DNA of 64,000 bases from assembly GCA_944548615.1 (NCBI GenBank), contig OX155951.1, positions 40,839,964 to 40,903,963 of the forward strand. The letters are read 5' to 3'. The notes under the pieces are model-generated. The model searched no databases, had not been told where the DNA came from, and saw only the letters and a program-made list of their open reading frames with translations. Below, in pieces: positions 32,475 to 43,609 of this stretch; position 1 is the first letter of the stretch, and the number at the start of each line of letters is the position of its first letter. Made by a program: the position numbers and the translations under genes. The DNA comes from Micropterix aruncella. Lineage: Eukaryota > Arthropoda > Insecta > Lepidoptera > Micropterigidae.

Positions 32475-33750
32475 AACAATAGGAATCACTTATTTATTTT
32501 AAAATTCAACCCCAAAAAGTGAAAGGTACACTCCAAAACAACCAAAATATTTTGTTCTCATATTTGCATTAAACCGATTTGTATTTATAGACTTCAAATA
32601 TATACAAACGAAAGTGGATATTGAGAGCGTAGTAATATTAAGAGATTTTGCTTTATATATAAAGCAATTTTGAGTCTGTTTCTTGGGGTTTTCCAGATTA
32701 ATAAGGAGGACTGAAAAATTGAGATACTAAATAGCTTTCTGATGAGGTACTAGATGGCAATTGAATGTTTTTATTTAAAAGGACTTAACGTCATTGCATG
32801 TAAAGTCTTTGGCAAAGTAGAATAATTTATTTTTTTGCAGTTCTCACCAACGAAACGTCTCTTTTTATTATTTATTTTAGCAGTAAAGCGACTTTACAAC
32901 GGCGAACTAAGAGTGTTAGAGAAGGAGGGATATATGAGGGGAGGAGGAGGGTGGGGAACATTTTATATTTATGCACGTTAATATTCTTGGCCGCAAACAT
33001 CACATGGCCTTTTCTACCCTGCACGCACAAAGCTGAAATGTCGCCTGAACCAGGTCTCCAATTAATCATTTACCAGTGATTTATATTAGGTATCATAGGT
33101 CGCGCGTACATAATATAGACAAGAAATATCTCTATCACACTGAGTGAAACCGTGAAAACTATCAATAATGAGCATAAATTGGCACGTTGGACTTTGTCAG
33201 AAAATTTGATATGAAAATGGAGTAATTTGATTCCAAAGGAAACTGAATCGATCGAAAACTAAAATACCAATTTCGGTAATCAAAATACTTCTATTTATTT
33301 TTTGCAGCATAAAAAATACTTACAGAAAGAAGGTTCAAAATTCTTAAAAGTATATATTGATAACGACAAAGGCCACACCATGAGTTTGCAAAACTGCAAA
33401 TAGGGATGTCAGATCAGCTGACCTGATTTCCAGGATAGACCCTGAAAGTACTTGGCAGTCAAGCATAGGCTCATATTTAAATTTAAAGCAACTTAGTGAA
33501 GGTGATAGCCTGTTTGTATCTTTCCTTTCATCGGCCTAACTGATGGCTCAGCTAACACCCGCTAGCCTCCTCGGAGAGACCATATCTGAAGAATTTAGGT
33601 TTTATGAGTTTTTTGTTGTTTCTAAGTGAATCCCTCGATAAGGAACCAATTTAAAATTTGGACTCAAAAAAGTTGCTCATTGTGTTGGATATAAGGCTTT
33701 AAACTGACGGAAAACTTTCAGGATTACTCCTACAATGTAAGCGTTTAGTG
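32475..33750. other. Spacer without recognised feature
   Basis: AT-rich overall. A purine-rich AGGGGAGGAGGAGGGTGGGG tract lies near 32936 and a small palindrome (GATCAGCTGACCTGATC-like) near 33413. No coding signal. Confidence 0.45.
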
Positions 33751-34810
33751 TATTTATTTATTTATTTATTATTTATTTAAGAATTAATTACTATAAAACA
33801 TTGATTAGCTTACAAAAATAACAGGAACCGAATGGCAAAACCTTAACCTTTTGCTTATTTGTTTCTGTCACCCAACTGGGACTAGCCCGTTCTAGGGTGG
33901 ACAGGACTCCAATATTACAATCAAGTTTGCTTGATTGCTTGGTTGCCTACAAATGTACAAGTTTTAGTAAAAAGCTAATGACACTTAATTGCCCTAAAAT
34001 GTGGTCTTCAGAATAAAATTAAAAAAAATAATAATAAAAAAATATTAAAAATATATAATAAATAAAATGCAATTTCATTATTAAATCGGCAATAAATATA
34101 ATATAAAATTCGATTAAATAATATAAATAAAGTTATATGTGAGAAAAGAAAGAAACAGTCATTAATATTTAATATTATGTTTTAAGTAATATAAGATTTA
34201 ATATAAAAATACCTAGTCTAAAAGTATAATTCATTGTCAAAGTCAAATATTTTTTGGTAGTTAGTTCAATGTTAAAAAATACCTAACATATAAGTTTAAA
34301 AATATGTTAATAATTTGTGCACCTAAGTTTTATTATACTATTATTTCTAACATTTGATGTATGGTTAGTCTGTCATGATTCGATAACCATTTCTTTAATT
34401 TATTTTTGAATTCCCTAAATGTCACATTCATTTTTATTTCCATATTGATCAGATTGTAAAATCTCGGCGCAATGAAAGAGTAATGTCTTTGACCAAATGA
34501 TGTTTTCCTTCTGGGTATTATTAAGCTATTTTCTACAACTTGTCTCGTTGGTCGACGGTTCTGAATTATTCCTAAATTTGAGTTATTGTCCAAAAATAGC
34601 CTTAAGAGGGAAGTTTTTAGAAAAAGTTGCCTACAATCAAGAACTTTAGCTTCCTTATACAGTTCATTAGTGGGATGGCGATATGGTCTACGTAGAATAA
34701 TTTTTAATATAAATTTCTGCGCAACTTGCAATGGCTCTAGCAGGGTTTTACCATATCCACCCCATCTAATTATGCCGTAAGTAATAAGCGATTCACATAA
34801 TTCATTTATT
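33751..34810 (-). pseudogene. LINE C-terminal region with 3' UTR and (TTTA)n tail
   Basis: Minus-strand 34790-34333 is open: ESLITYGIIRWGGYGKTLL, PLQVAQKFILKIILRRPYRH, PTNELYKEAKVLDCRQLFL and FIAPRFYNLINMEIKM, ending in a stop at 34333. This is a CR1/L2-type C-terminus (G-I-x-x-W-G...L-Q-x-x-x-L-K...R-x-Y-N). The 3' untranslated part ends at a (TTTA)n tract (33751-33780). Its last 150 bases are shared with 1785-1950. The element is strongly 5'-truncated but this part has no stop. Confidence 0.75.
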
Positions 34811-34879
34811 TCGTATAATTATAATTTCATTAATTCATATAATCGTATTTTATTATAATTTCATTATATTGACTGGTTA

Positions 34880-35620
34880 ATTTTCATGGGCCGCATTTAG
34901 CCACATTTTTTATTTAGGCCCTAAATTAATTACAATTAATTAAAACGAGAGGGCGATCTGTGAGCTACGCCAAATATTGTTTGACATTAACACCGTTATA
35001 CCACCATTGCGTAAACATAGTTAGTCTATGCTAGCGCTGCGATAGAACGTTTAGTATGCGCCTGATCGCCGACACGAGCGAACGTGGAATCGCGCTTGAC
35101 GCTTCGTCAACGCTGCATTTTTATTGGTTAAACCCTTCAAAATTGACGCCGCCTATTTTTTCGCGTGTCCGCCCATTTCGGATATTTTTCTGAGGTCTCA
35201 TGTCGCCTTAACCTGGAAGGGCCAATGTGAAGTGCGCCTGCGGTCGTAGGTATCGTGTAGTCGTAGACAGTTGGGATCTGAAGTTCGGATGCGAGAGAAC
35301 ACCTCGGGCGGCCCTGGACGATCGTGCACTAGGCGTGCTACTAGCCACACTGCTGAACTGGCAAATGACCGGCGGAGTCTGAAAACGAACGTTCCTAAGA
35401 AGTTCAAATCTGGTAGCCAGGGTGCAAGAATGCTCTGGCTGGTACATGTCAGTGCCTCGCTGTTTGCAGTTGGCCTCTGGCGGGCTCGTTGTAGAAATGG
35501 TGTGTAGATTGTTTCTGTCAAAAGTCGTTACGATACGCTTTAAGGTAAGACGATGACAACAGCCGTTATAATATCCTGGGATGGCGGGTACTTCTGTAGT
35601 AATTGACAATCTTCAACGAG
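34880..35620. other. GC-rich stretch of unknown nature
   Basis: 34940-35190 is a CpG-rich single-copy block (ATCGCCGACACGAGCG); 35190-35600 is GC-rich with overlapping open frames on both strands up to 133 codons. Neither frame resembles a known protein. A host regulatory region or an unrecognised element are both possible. Confidence 0.3.
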
Positions 35621-36095
35621 CCAAAGAATAGTAGGACAACTCATTTTGAAACCTAATAATAATAATTTAAACTTATGCATAATGGAAAGATGCTCACTTG
35701 CTCGAGTTGAGTGTGTGGCGGGTCTGGTACCAGTTCATTAATAAGTTACTCAGACCGTACCAGTTCATTATTGCGGTTACTCAGACCGTACTGCAAGTAC
35801 GTAGTTTGCGAGGTGACTTTGCCGTCGCTGACTCGTCGATGTTTAGCATCGATGGCCTGAAGAGAAATAAAGATACGTGATGACGAGGAGAAATATTGAA
35901 GCAGAACTTGACACAAACATTTTTAACTATCTTGAGCCGCCGCTCAGTCTTCCTATACAGGCACGGTCCATTCACACAGTAGCCTTAGTTCATAATAGAT
36001 AATATGAAATACATCGTGTTACTTGATATCTGTTGATTGTAATAATTAATTGAATTACTCGAATGAAGTAAATATGGTAGGTCTTGTTATCTAGG
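35620..36095. other. Spacer with short internal repeat
   Basis: TACCAGTTCATTA followed by a GTTACTCAGACCGTAC block is present twice (35728-35760 and 35758-35792), a local tandem duplication of about 32 bp. Otherwise nothing recognised. Confidence 0.55.
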
Positions 36096-36570
36096 AAAGT
36101 TTAAAATTAGAGATTTCACCAGATCTCCACGTTTTGAGATCCTGGGAATCAAAAAAAGTGATTTATAAGAAATATCTGCCTGTATATCTGTGTGTCTGGG
36201 TGTCTGTATGTATGTACCCAAAACTACACGACCATTTAAATCCAAACACAGCCAGTACCTCAGAAACTACACGACCGGTTAAAACCAAATTACGTATAAA
36301 AATATTTCATCCTAATTCCGAGATTTCAAAAGCTGATAACAGATTCCGCTATTTTGTTTCAAAATTACAGCCTATTATATTTTTTTAATATTATATGTAA
36401 GTTAATGGTGGCCTTATAAAAAAAATAATGTGACAGAATTATATGGTCATTGCTTATAACTTTGTTACGGTACGTTTCCACATCTTTAGCGGGTTTTGAA
36501 TTTAAAATGTTATATTCTGAAGATTGAATACTTCATAACTGTTATTATTAAAGCCTATAAGGACGTAAAG
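36095..36570 (+). repeat. Family E repeat, continuous copy
   Basis: Contains in order the blocks found scattered at 11376, 12640 and 13188: CTCCACGTTTTGAGATCCTG, GTGTCTGTATGTATGTACCC, CAGAAACTACACGACCGG, AATTACGTATAAAAATATTT and AGCGGGTTTTGAATTTAAAA. CAAA/ACACGACC is doubled inside. Probably the 3' region of a non-autonomous element. Confidence 0.6.
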
Positions 36571-37640
36571 GCCTAAAGAGGAGGGGAATGCGAAAAGAAG
36601 AGGAATTTATGTCGAGATTTTTAAATGTTCTCTGTTTTTTTTTAATGTTATACTCCATCTATATATATCTCCATCTATATATAATCCATCTATATTTACG
36701 TCCATATATAAATGGAATGCAAACGTTTTCTAGACGATCAAACTTGGTGGCTTACTCGTCTATGAGCTAAACAAACGCGATATTTCTATAATGCTTAAGA
36801 GGGAATGACAAACCGTAATCTAGCTCTCAACCAGGAGAACATTCTTCAGCTTATTCTGCTTATGAAATCGCCCGAAGAGTTTGCTCCGAATTTCGCTAAT
36901 ATGGGACCGCTATAAGAGGCTCTCGTCCATAACGACATCGCAAAGGAACCTCATTCGCACCGATGCAGATCTTAGGGACTGCTTTTCTATTGATCCTCGA
37001 GGTGAAATAGCTGCTACTGTAGATAACTGCCTGGGTTTTGAAGAGTCCATGTGTTTTAGAGAACTCGTAAGTATATCATAGACAGATCTTCATTTACGGA
37101 AGAAATTATAATTTCTTATATTATATCAATATCTTCTGGGTGAAAATAAGACTACATTTGGACATCGTCGGCAATAGAGAGGATATTTTGCATTATATGA
37201 GCTGGTAACAAAATAGATTGAAGTTGGTTATAGAGTACAATCTCATACCATGACAGTTTCTCATGCATATAATATCATATCTTCATCATATAATTTCATT
37301 CATAATTATTCTTGATTTTTCATTTATAATTATTCATTATAATTCATTTATAACTATACATTATACAGACAAATTATTCCTAGATATGATGTTAACGCGT
37401 TTAGGAAAAGTCTTCATCGGACAGATGATATTTGTGTCAGGACTAATTTTATTTGAAGTTTTGTCAAAACTCAGACATTTTGTTTTTAAACATTGGACTG
37501 TGTCCGTTCATTACGATTCTGTTTCTGTTTTTTTTTACTTCGCTGACCAAGCCCCGGCGATTCCATACATTTCGTAGGATCTCGTTGGCCGCCGCGGCCA
37601 GGCCGCAAGTGCGCGCCGGGGCCTAATGTCTTTATAATAA
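36570..37640. other. Spacer with simple repeats
   Basis: TCCATCTATATATA-type repeats at 36655-36715 and CATAATT/TTCAT repeats at 37270-37370; (TAA)n at 37635. 36780-37080 is less AT-rich with one open frame but no recognised family. Confidence 0.45.
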
Positions 37641-37980
37641 TAATAATAATAATATAACACCTTATTTAATGAAAAAAATACCGAGCTTATTGCATTGTAG
37701 CAATATCTTACAGCTAACCTAATGAGAAGAGATGTTTTGCGGTAAAAAAAATAATAAAAATGTTGCTATATTACATATAGCGGTGAGGCTGAAGTCTGTA
37801 CATGTCAAAGTAATATGTTCCATTCTTTCGGATGGAGTTACTGTTTTTGTAGTTACAACTTTTTGGAGTAAATGCATATGATTTGTTATATCTCGGCTAC
37901 GGAGACTACGTAGGACATGCCTTAAGCGCAGAACTAAACAAGCATACTTCTGATTTTCCAGTGTATACATAAGGGGAGGA
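37640..37980 (-). mobile_element. Family D-like LINE 3' end
   Basis: ACCGAGCTTATTGCATTGTA and CTTACAGCTAACCTAATGAG resemble the family D block at 57575-57610, and a (TAA)n tract lies on its left as expected for the minus-strand 3' tail. The minus-strand frame 37970-37719 is open but too diverged to be assigned with confidence. Confidence 0.5.
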
Positions 37981-38575
37981 TATAAGTTAATCCGAAAAAT
38001 AGCATTTCGTAATATTGCTTTTGTATCGATGTAACGAATTATTTATGTTTTATTACATTCATATATGTATTTGCAAATAATTTTCAAAAGTGCACTTTGA
38101 TTAAAGTTTCGGTTTGTAAAACTCTTAAAATCTATAAGATTTACCTAGTGAAATTCAGATAATATTTTTAAAACGCTTTATCCATATCACTTTTTTGTCC
38201 ACTTAAAACATGTTATCAGACATAACTCATTTAATCTTAAAGTAAATAAATAAATCGAAGAACGTTTTAAATTAACTAAAAGTTTAATAAAATTCAGTGA
38301 AATTTCCCCATTTTTAGTTTAATTACTGGAAAATGACTTGAATTGAAAATAAATTTAAATAAAAATACAAATAAGAGTTATAATAACAAATCAGATATAA
38401 AATGACAAATAATTAATACCTAACATAATTTCATTGAAAAAATAAAATAATATATCAAGCGCAATAAACAATCAAATATCATTAGTCAAACAAATAATTG
38501 ATATTAGAAACCCGTAAAAAATCAAATCATGAAGCCAGAAATATATCGGTGATAGCCAAACAGCAAATTAGATAA
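37980..38575. other. AT-rich spacer
   Basis: No recognised feature. Confidence 0.5.
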
Positions 38576-38935
38576 ATGATAAATGCAACATTTTCCAACT
38601 GTTTATAAGCTGTCGTCAATCGAGCCGATTCATTTCGAAAGCTGTCAATGGACTGCGCGTCCACGAAGACGGGACAATAATTTACAGGTTAATTGCGTTG
38701 CACCCGTTGCAACTGCATCCATTTTGGCGAGCAGCGCGCTAAATTTGGACGCACGTAAACATCTATCTGAAAACCAATTACAATCTCGGACCAATGGCGG
38801 CCGTGCCCGCGACGCCCCGGTCCGTGGAATCGATAATTCTGAATACGCTCACTAGAGGGCTCTGTCGCTGTGCGCGTCCACATCGCTCCTTCTTCCCGCG
38901 CAATCTCGCTGCAACGTTCGAGCGACGTAACCACG
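38575..38935. promoter_or_regulatory. Candidate conserved non-coding element
   Basis: A unique island between very AT-rich flanks. It is CpG-rich and contains CAATAATTTACAGGTTAATT, ACCAATTACAATC, GGACCAATGGCGGCC and CGATAATTCTGAA. This mix of GC-rich words with homeodomain and CCAAT sites, together with absence of repeats and frames, suggests an enhancer or promoter of a host gene. Confidence 0.35.
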
Positions 38936-39014
38936 GAAAAGCATAATAATAATAAGAAGATATCAAGCTCGTTAAACGAAGTTTCTCGAAAACCGATGAA
39001 TTGGAAGGACACTA

Positions 39015-39235
39015 TAAATACATATCGTCGATTTATATGTGAGACATCATACGGGCAAAAAAATCTAATTTGCCTTTTTTATTTGTTATTGGTGTAAAAT
39101 CTCGCACCAGATCGTTCTGTCCATGTCCCGAGGGCTCAAATTCCTTAGTTTTTTTGTAATTCTCATTGCAGTGGCATCTCGTAGGCATGAGTTGATGATT
39201 TTATCTTGTGATACCTGTTACGTGCTTAGTAGTGA
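39015..39235 (+). repeat. Repeat B, short copy
   Basis: TATATGTGAGACATCATACG, CCATGTCCCGAGGGCTCAAA, TTGTAAT and CTCATTGCAGTGG, then AGGCATGAGTTGATGATTT also occur at 48925-49320 in the same order, where about 180 extra bases sit in the middle. Confidence 0.65.
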
Positions 39236-39239
39236 TTCC

Positions 39240-40400
39240 TCGCAAACAACAACCCTTTTTCAGTTTTAATCATTAGTACAGTAAACTAATATTTTAAAAA
39301 CATCTCGTGGATAAAGCCTTTCTGCTTTTTCCATGCCCTGAAAAGTTTGCTTGATGGCATATATGAGGTCTCATAGATAAAGCGTTGACAAATATCCACT
39401 TTGCTCACGGTCCACACATGCTGAAATTTAGAAAATAGAAGCGTATTCTTGGGGGCGAAATGGGAGTAAAAAAAATGCAATATACAAAAATATAACGTGT
39501 TCTGAGTAAAGTTGAGATGTTTCCCTAACCAATTTTCCATAAACAATAACGTTTTGGTTTACTGATCCCCTTATACATATACGCATCATAAAATAAATAA
39601 TGACTTCGCAAAAAAAGGTAAACCCACTTATTTTTTTTCTGTTGTTATATAAAGGGTTAAGTAAGTATCAGATGGGTGGAAAAAATTATTATCCTCATGG
39701 CCTAATTCTATTTTTGATGGCATGTTTATTCTGAATAAGACAGCTTAATTTGTTACATATATACAAACATCGAGAAGACGAATAAATTCATCAGTTTTCT
39801 TTCAAAATTTCAACATAGAAAAACAATACCAAAAGTATATTAAATTTGATTGGGAATAAAAATATATCAGGCAGTTATTCCATTAATTTATGAATGGTTA
39901 CTCTAAATATCATTCACTCGTAGTACCTATAAAATCCCTCGTGTAAGCTCTAGTTAAGCCCAAAACTCTATTAGGTACCGCTTCATGACCACATACAACT
40001 GACGATTTAAAAAAATCGACGTATTTCACATAAGTCAAACTAAATTCAGTGAGGCTCTTCATAGCTCAATTGGCAGCTAGGGATTGGTATATAATATGCA
40101 TATATGAAGAGTTTGTATACGAGTAGAACGAAAATGAGACATAGCAATGGACTATAATGTAAATACCTATATCCTATTAAATATCCCATCCCTCTCCTTT
40201 TATATCCTAGCAATAGTTGGATAGTAAATTATTTTTTCCGATTAAATTTTGATAATTATCCTATAAGAAAGTAATGTATGACTGCAGTAGGAAACACTTA
40301 TCGGCCAGCGAAACATTGTAGTAAGATAATTAGACATAATTAATGTAGCGCTGTATGTTTCCCGAAGATCAAATAAATAAATGAATAATCTTGAAGGCTT
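39240..40400. other. AT-rich spacer
   Basis: No coding or repeat signal recognised. Confidence 0.45.
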
Positions 40401-40404
40401 TGAA

Positions 40405-40720
40405 ATGTGAATCTATCGGAGAATACTACGTATACGCTAAGTTTACACAGCCAGGATGGACATCTCAAAATGTTTGATTAAAAACATAAAAATATCGAGA
40501 ATATCAAAGATCCGTAAACTCGAATACTTCGCTCATGTCAAGCGTTATCCCGAGATACATAAAAATTCATCTAATAATTCAAGGCGAAATAACCGGGAGA
40601 ATAGGTCTGGTATGAAAAGAATATCATGGTCTTGTAATCTACGGGAATGATTTCAAAAATCTAACGCATCATTGTTTCGAGCGGCCGCCTATTCGGATAA
40701 CCTAGTAAAAGCTATTCGTA
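40405..40720 (+). pseudogene. RTE LINE C-terminal fragment, strongly decayed
   Basis: Allowing frameshifts, the plus strand reads IRKLEYFAHVKRYPE, NRENRSGMKRISWSCNLRE and then ASLFRAAAYSDNLVKAIRST. These correspond to the final RTE blocks (R-K-L-x-Y-x-G-H-V, R-x-x-x-W-x-x-N-L-R-x-W, L-F-R-A-A). The same region is better preserved at 11.5 kb. Confidence 0.65.
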
Positions 40721-41875
40721 GTACTTTTGAATTGCACCTTTAACGATAATTTTAAGGGGGCTTCCAATTTAGCCTCAGCTAAAACTAGAGAAAACAATAA
40801 AAATGTGCCATGAAACACTAATAGCGACATATTTCTCCGACATGTGTGCCGGAAATCCAAGGAAATGCCGAAAATATATTTTTTTCTATGTACCAACAAG
40901 TTGAACTTTAGCACAATTTAGCTGGAGCTATAATCACGCATTTCGTAACAGGATATCACTGCATCTTATTCCTTGCGATGACTACAGAATTTCACTGTCA
41001 TTTATTTACTACCCGCACTATTATCGATGTATATTATTGTTTATACAAAGTTTGGTTGCGAATTTGACAGGTAGAATTGCCCATTAGATACATAGAATTG
41101 CCTGCGCGAATTTGACAGTTTGACGTCTTCCTAACCAAACTGTCTCGCGATTGATATATTTTTTTAAAATTACGGTAGGTGCGGTATGTCTTGATTTTAT
41201 AAATATATAATTAAAATAAGTAAAAATTATATTTAATTTCATTACATTTTTTCGATTTTAGGTGCCGCTGTTCACGCACCGCGATAATAATTGCAATTCC
41301 TATGACGAGTACTGACACAATGGCCTAATTCCTTGTCGGTTTCATCGAAGACCTTTAGTAGCCGATGACAGGGGATGGCTCCTATAAGTATTGTTGAGTA
41401 ATTCTGGTACGATAATTTCAAAAATATGCTATTTCAATAGATGGGGACTAAAAGCTTACATTATCAGTGACGAGAACAATGGCATTTTATCGTATGTGGT
41501 GGCTTTGTTTATTTCATGCATTCGAAAGTAATAATATTCTACATTATTTGTATAATTTTCCACGAAAATTTTAGTTTTCTTAGAAATAGACGATATGAAC
41601 AGTTATCGTATATAATGGTAAGCTGAGCTTTTTGAATATTCGTTAGTTTATTTGTGAGAAAAATTGACCTTTTGGTACGTGTCAAAATGTTGATTTTCCG
41701 ATTTTTTCTTTGTTTTATCACATAGGAGGAGAAATACATCGTTATTGGGGTGTTTTTTGACCTTACAAATTTTTTGAAGCTAATTTTAGCCGCAGCTAAA
41801 TCTGAAACCCTACCTGATATTTCTTTTATTTATGAAATAGAATGTCCATTTCTGCTAGTTAGATTTCTTTTTCCT
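40721..41875. other. AT-rich spacer
   Basis: TTTGGTTGCGAATTTGACAG-type sequence is partly repeated at 41052 and 41108 and its inverse CCAAACTGTC occurs at 41136, making a weak palindromic cluster. No coding signal. Confidence 0.4.
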
Positions 41876-41879
41876 TCAT

Positions 41880-42145
41880 TTTCGTGAAAATTTTAATAAC
41901 TCGGCGACGCGCGCCTCGACGCGCGTCTTATCAGCCGCGCGCCACCGAGGAAACAGTCAGCTGCTGCTTGCCCGCCTGTTCGTATCGCTTCTGTCCGCTT
42001 TTAATGTTTTCCGTTTTTATTTTGTTATTTCTGTGATGCAAACCAAGTTATTGACCACAAATAAGCAATTCGCGTGTTCGTGCAATCATTCTACGCGTGT
42101 GACAGTGGGTTATTGTAATTAGTTTTCCCCGTGTAGCGGTGAGTA
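41880..42145 (+). promoter_or_regulatory. CpG-rich block, possible promoter and first exon
   Basis: GC- and CpG-rich (GGCGACGCGCGCCTCGACGC) followed by a run reading toward GTGTAGCGGTGAGTAGG at 42131-42147, which holds a good splice donor (GTGAGT). No start codon frame is recognised, so this would be an untranslated exon. No acceptor could be paired with it. Speculative. Confidence 0.3.
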
Positions 42146-42149
42146 GGCC

Positions 42150-42765
42150 TCTATTTTCATTCTGTATTTCGCACATAACCTCACAAAATGTTTCCCTGCT
42201 AGTAGACGGCGGGAGTTATGTTTGTTTTGGGTATATTCCGGCTTTTCCGACGCGCTTCTGCGACTATTTCGCGTGTGTGTGATAGATTTTCGATTATTTC
42301 GAGTGAGCTTTGATCGAATATCTGCGCGTCCTTTGTGAAATATGTCAATATTTGTACCAACTATCGATGCTTTTGGAAAAGTCTTTTCCTCGAGTTTATA
42401 TTCTGTGCTGACGCGTTTAAAATGACTACATAACAAGGCATTTTCAATAGAGTTGTGATCAAGTGTGTCTTCTATAAACATTGTCAAAATGTCTTTGTCT
42501 CGAATTTTGAATTTTCATTTTGTATTTTCAGTTTTAAGGGAACACATAAATCTAACAATACTCGTTCACTGGGTATTGTATATTGATTGTTTACTTATGA
42601 ATATACATTTCAAATAAATTTTTTTTCTGAAAATAATATAATATTGTTTGAATATGACAATTTGAAAGTTTTATCTTAATTAAAATTACTATAAAAAGAG
42701 ATTTTTATAGTAATTACTACTATTAGGTTGTATACGCCCTCGTTTGCGCAATAATAGAAGAAGAA
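42150..42765. other. Spacer
   Basis: 42120-42490 has a 122-codon minus-strand open frame without recognisable similarity; the rest is AT-rich. Confidence 0.4.
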
Positions 42766-42870
42766 GCAGTCGCGTTGCGGTCTAACCCGACTGCTTGAGG
42801 CAGTCGTGTTGCGGTCAAACCCGACTGCTTGTAGCAGTCGTGTTGCAGTCGAAACCGGAACACGACTGCT
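42766..42870. repeat. Three 34-bp tandem units, each a hairpin
   Basis: Units at 42766-42799, 42800-42833 and 42834-42870 each begin GCAGTCG and close with CGACTGC, so every unit can fold on itself. Preceded by AGAAGAAGAAG and followed by TATGGAGGCCCTTAGTAGCT, a context typical of an RTE-like 3' end. Confidence 0.85.
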
Positions 42871-42959
42871 CTCGAGGAGTTCACGACTGCTTGAAGCTGT
42901 CCGTCTATGGAGGCCCTTAGTAGCTTATTGTGCATTTTATTCGGTCGTGTAGTTTTCGG

Positions 42960-43390
42960 GGATTTATTTTTATTGTCATAAAATAACTTGAGGTTCACAT
43001 TCTCTTAGTCTATATAATAATAATAAATTATTTATTTGCAGCTGTTAATACAAAAAAATAGACCAAAAACACAAAATGACAAATTAAAACTGAAAATATG
43101 TAGACGAAGACTATCTAATAAAACTACAAACGCTGAAAATTAGGGGTATACCCTAGATATCTCTTAACGTGGTTTTCAGGACACACATATTATCGTTTAC
43201 AGGACATACTATTGTTGGTACCACTATTAAATAAAATTTAAGTAAAACAAGTAAATAGGTATATTAAAAAGAATAAAAAATACGACTACCGTAACAGAAA
43301 AAGAACTATTGTATTTTGAATAATTTTTGAATAGTTTTTTAATGAAATATTTGTGGTTTATGTTTCCCATAGATTCCTATAGATAGACAT
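42960..43390. other. AT-rich stretch, possible LINE 3' tail
   Basis: AATAATAATAAATTATTTAT at about 43017 followed by moderately complex sequence resembles a minus-strand LINE tail, but no coding part or second copy supports it. Confidence 0.35.
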
Positions 43391-43396
43391 TGTCTA

Positions 43397-43601
43397 GGAT
43401 ATAAAATCGAAGACTATCGCGGTTGTTTCACATTATAAATAGGATAGAAACGAATTTACCGCTTGAAATTTGTAGCACCCGACGTTTCGGTGACGTTGCA
43501 GCCGCCGTTGTCCAGGGTAGACTGACAACGGCGGCTGCAACGTCACCGAAACGTCGGGTGCTACAAATTTCACGCGGTAAATTCGTTTCTATCCTATTTA
43601 T
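43397..43601 (+). mobile_element. Penelope-like palindrome with 8-bp TSD
   Basis: After the GAAGACTATCGCGGTTGTTT module come two copies of the hairpin module in opposite orientation: arms about 43435-43512 and 43524-43601 around an 11-base centre. Each arm carries GGCTGCAACGTCACCGAAAC and ACGTCGGGTGCTACAAATTT (or reverse complement), almost without differences, so gene conversion or recent origin is likely. ATTGTCTA at 43389-43396 and 43602-43609 is the TSD. It cannot encode protein. Confidence 0.85.
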
Positions 43602-43609
43602 ATTGTCTA

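Noticed and set aside
35198..35609. Two overlapping minus-strand frames of 107 and 133 codons as a host gene
   Set aside because: Frames overlap in different phases, show no recognisable domain and no splice structure; high local GC content is sufficient explanation.
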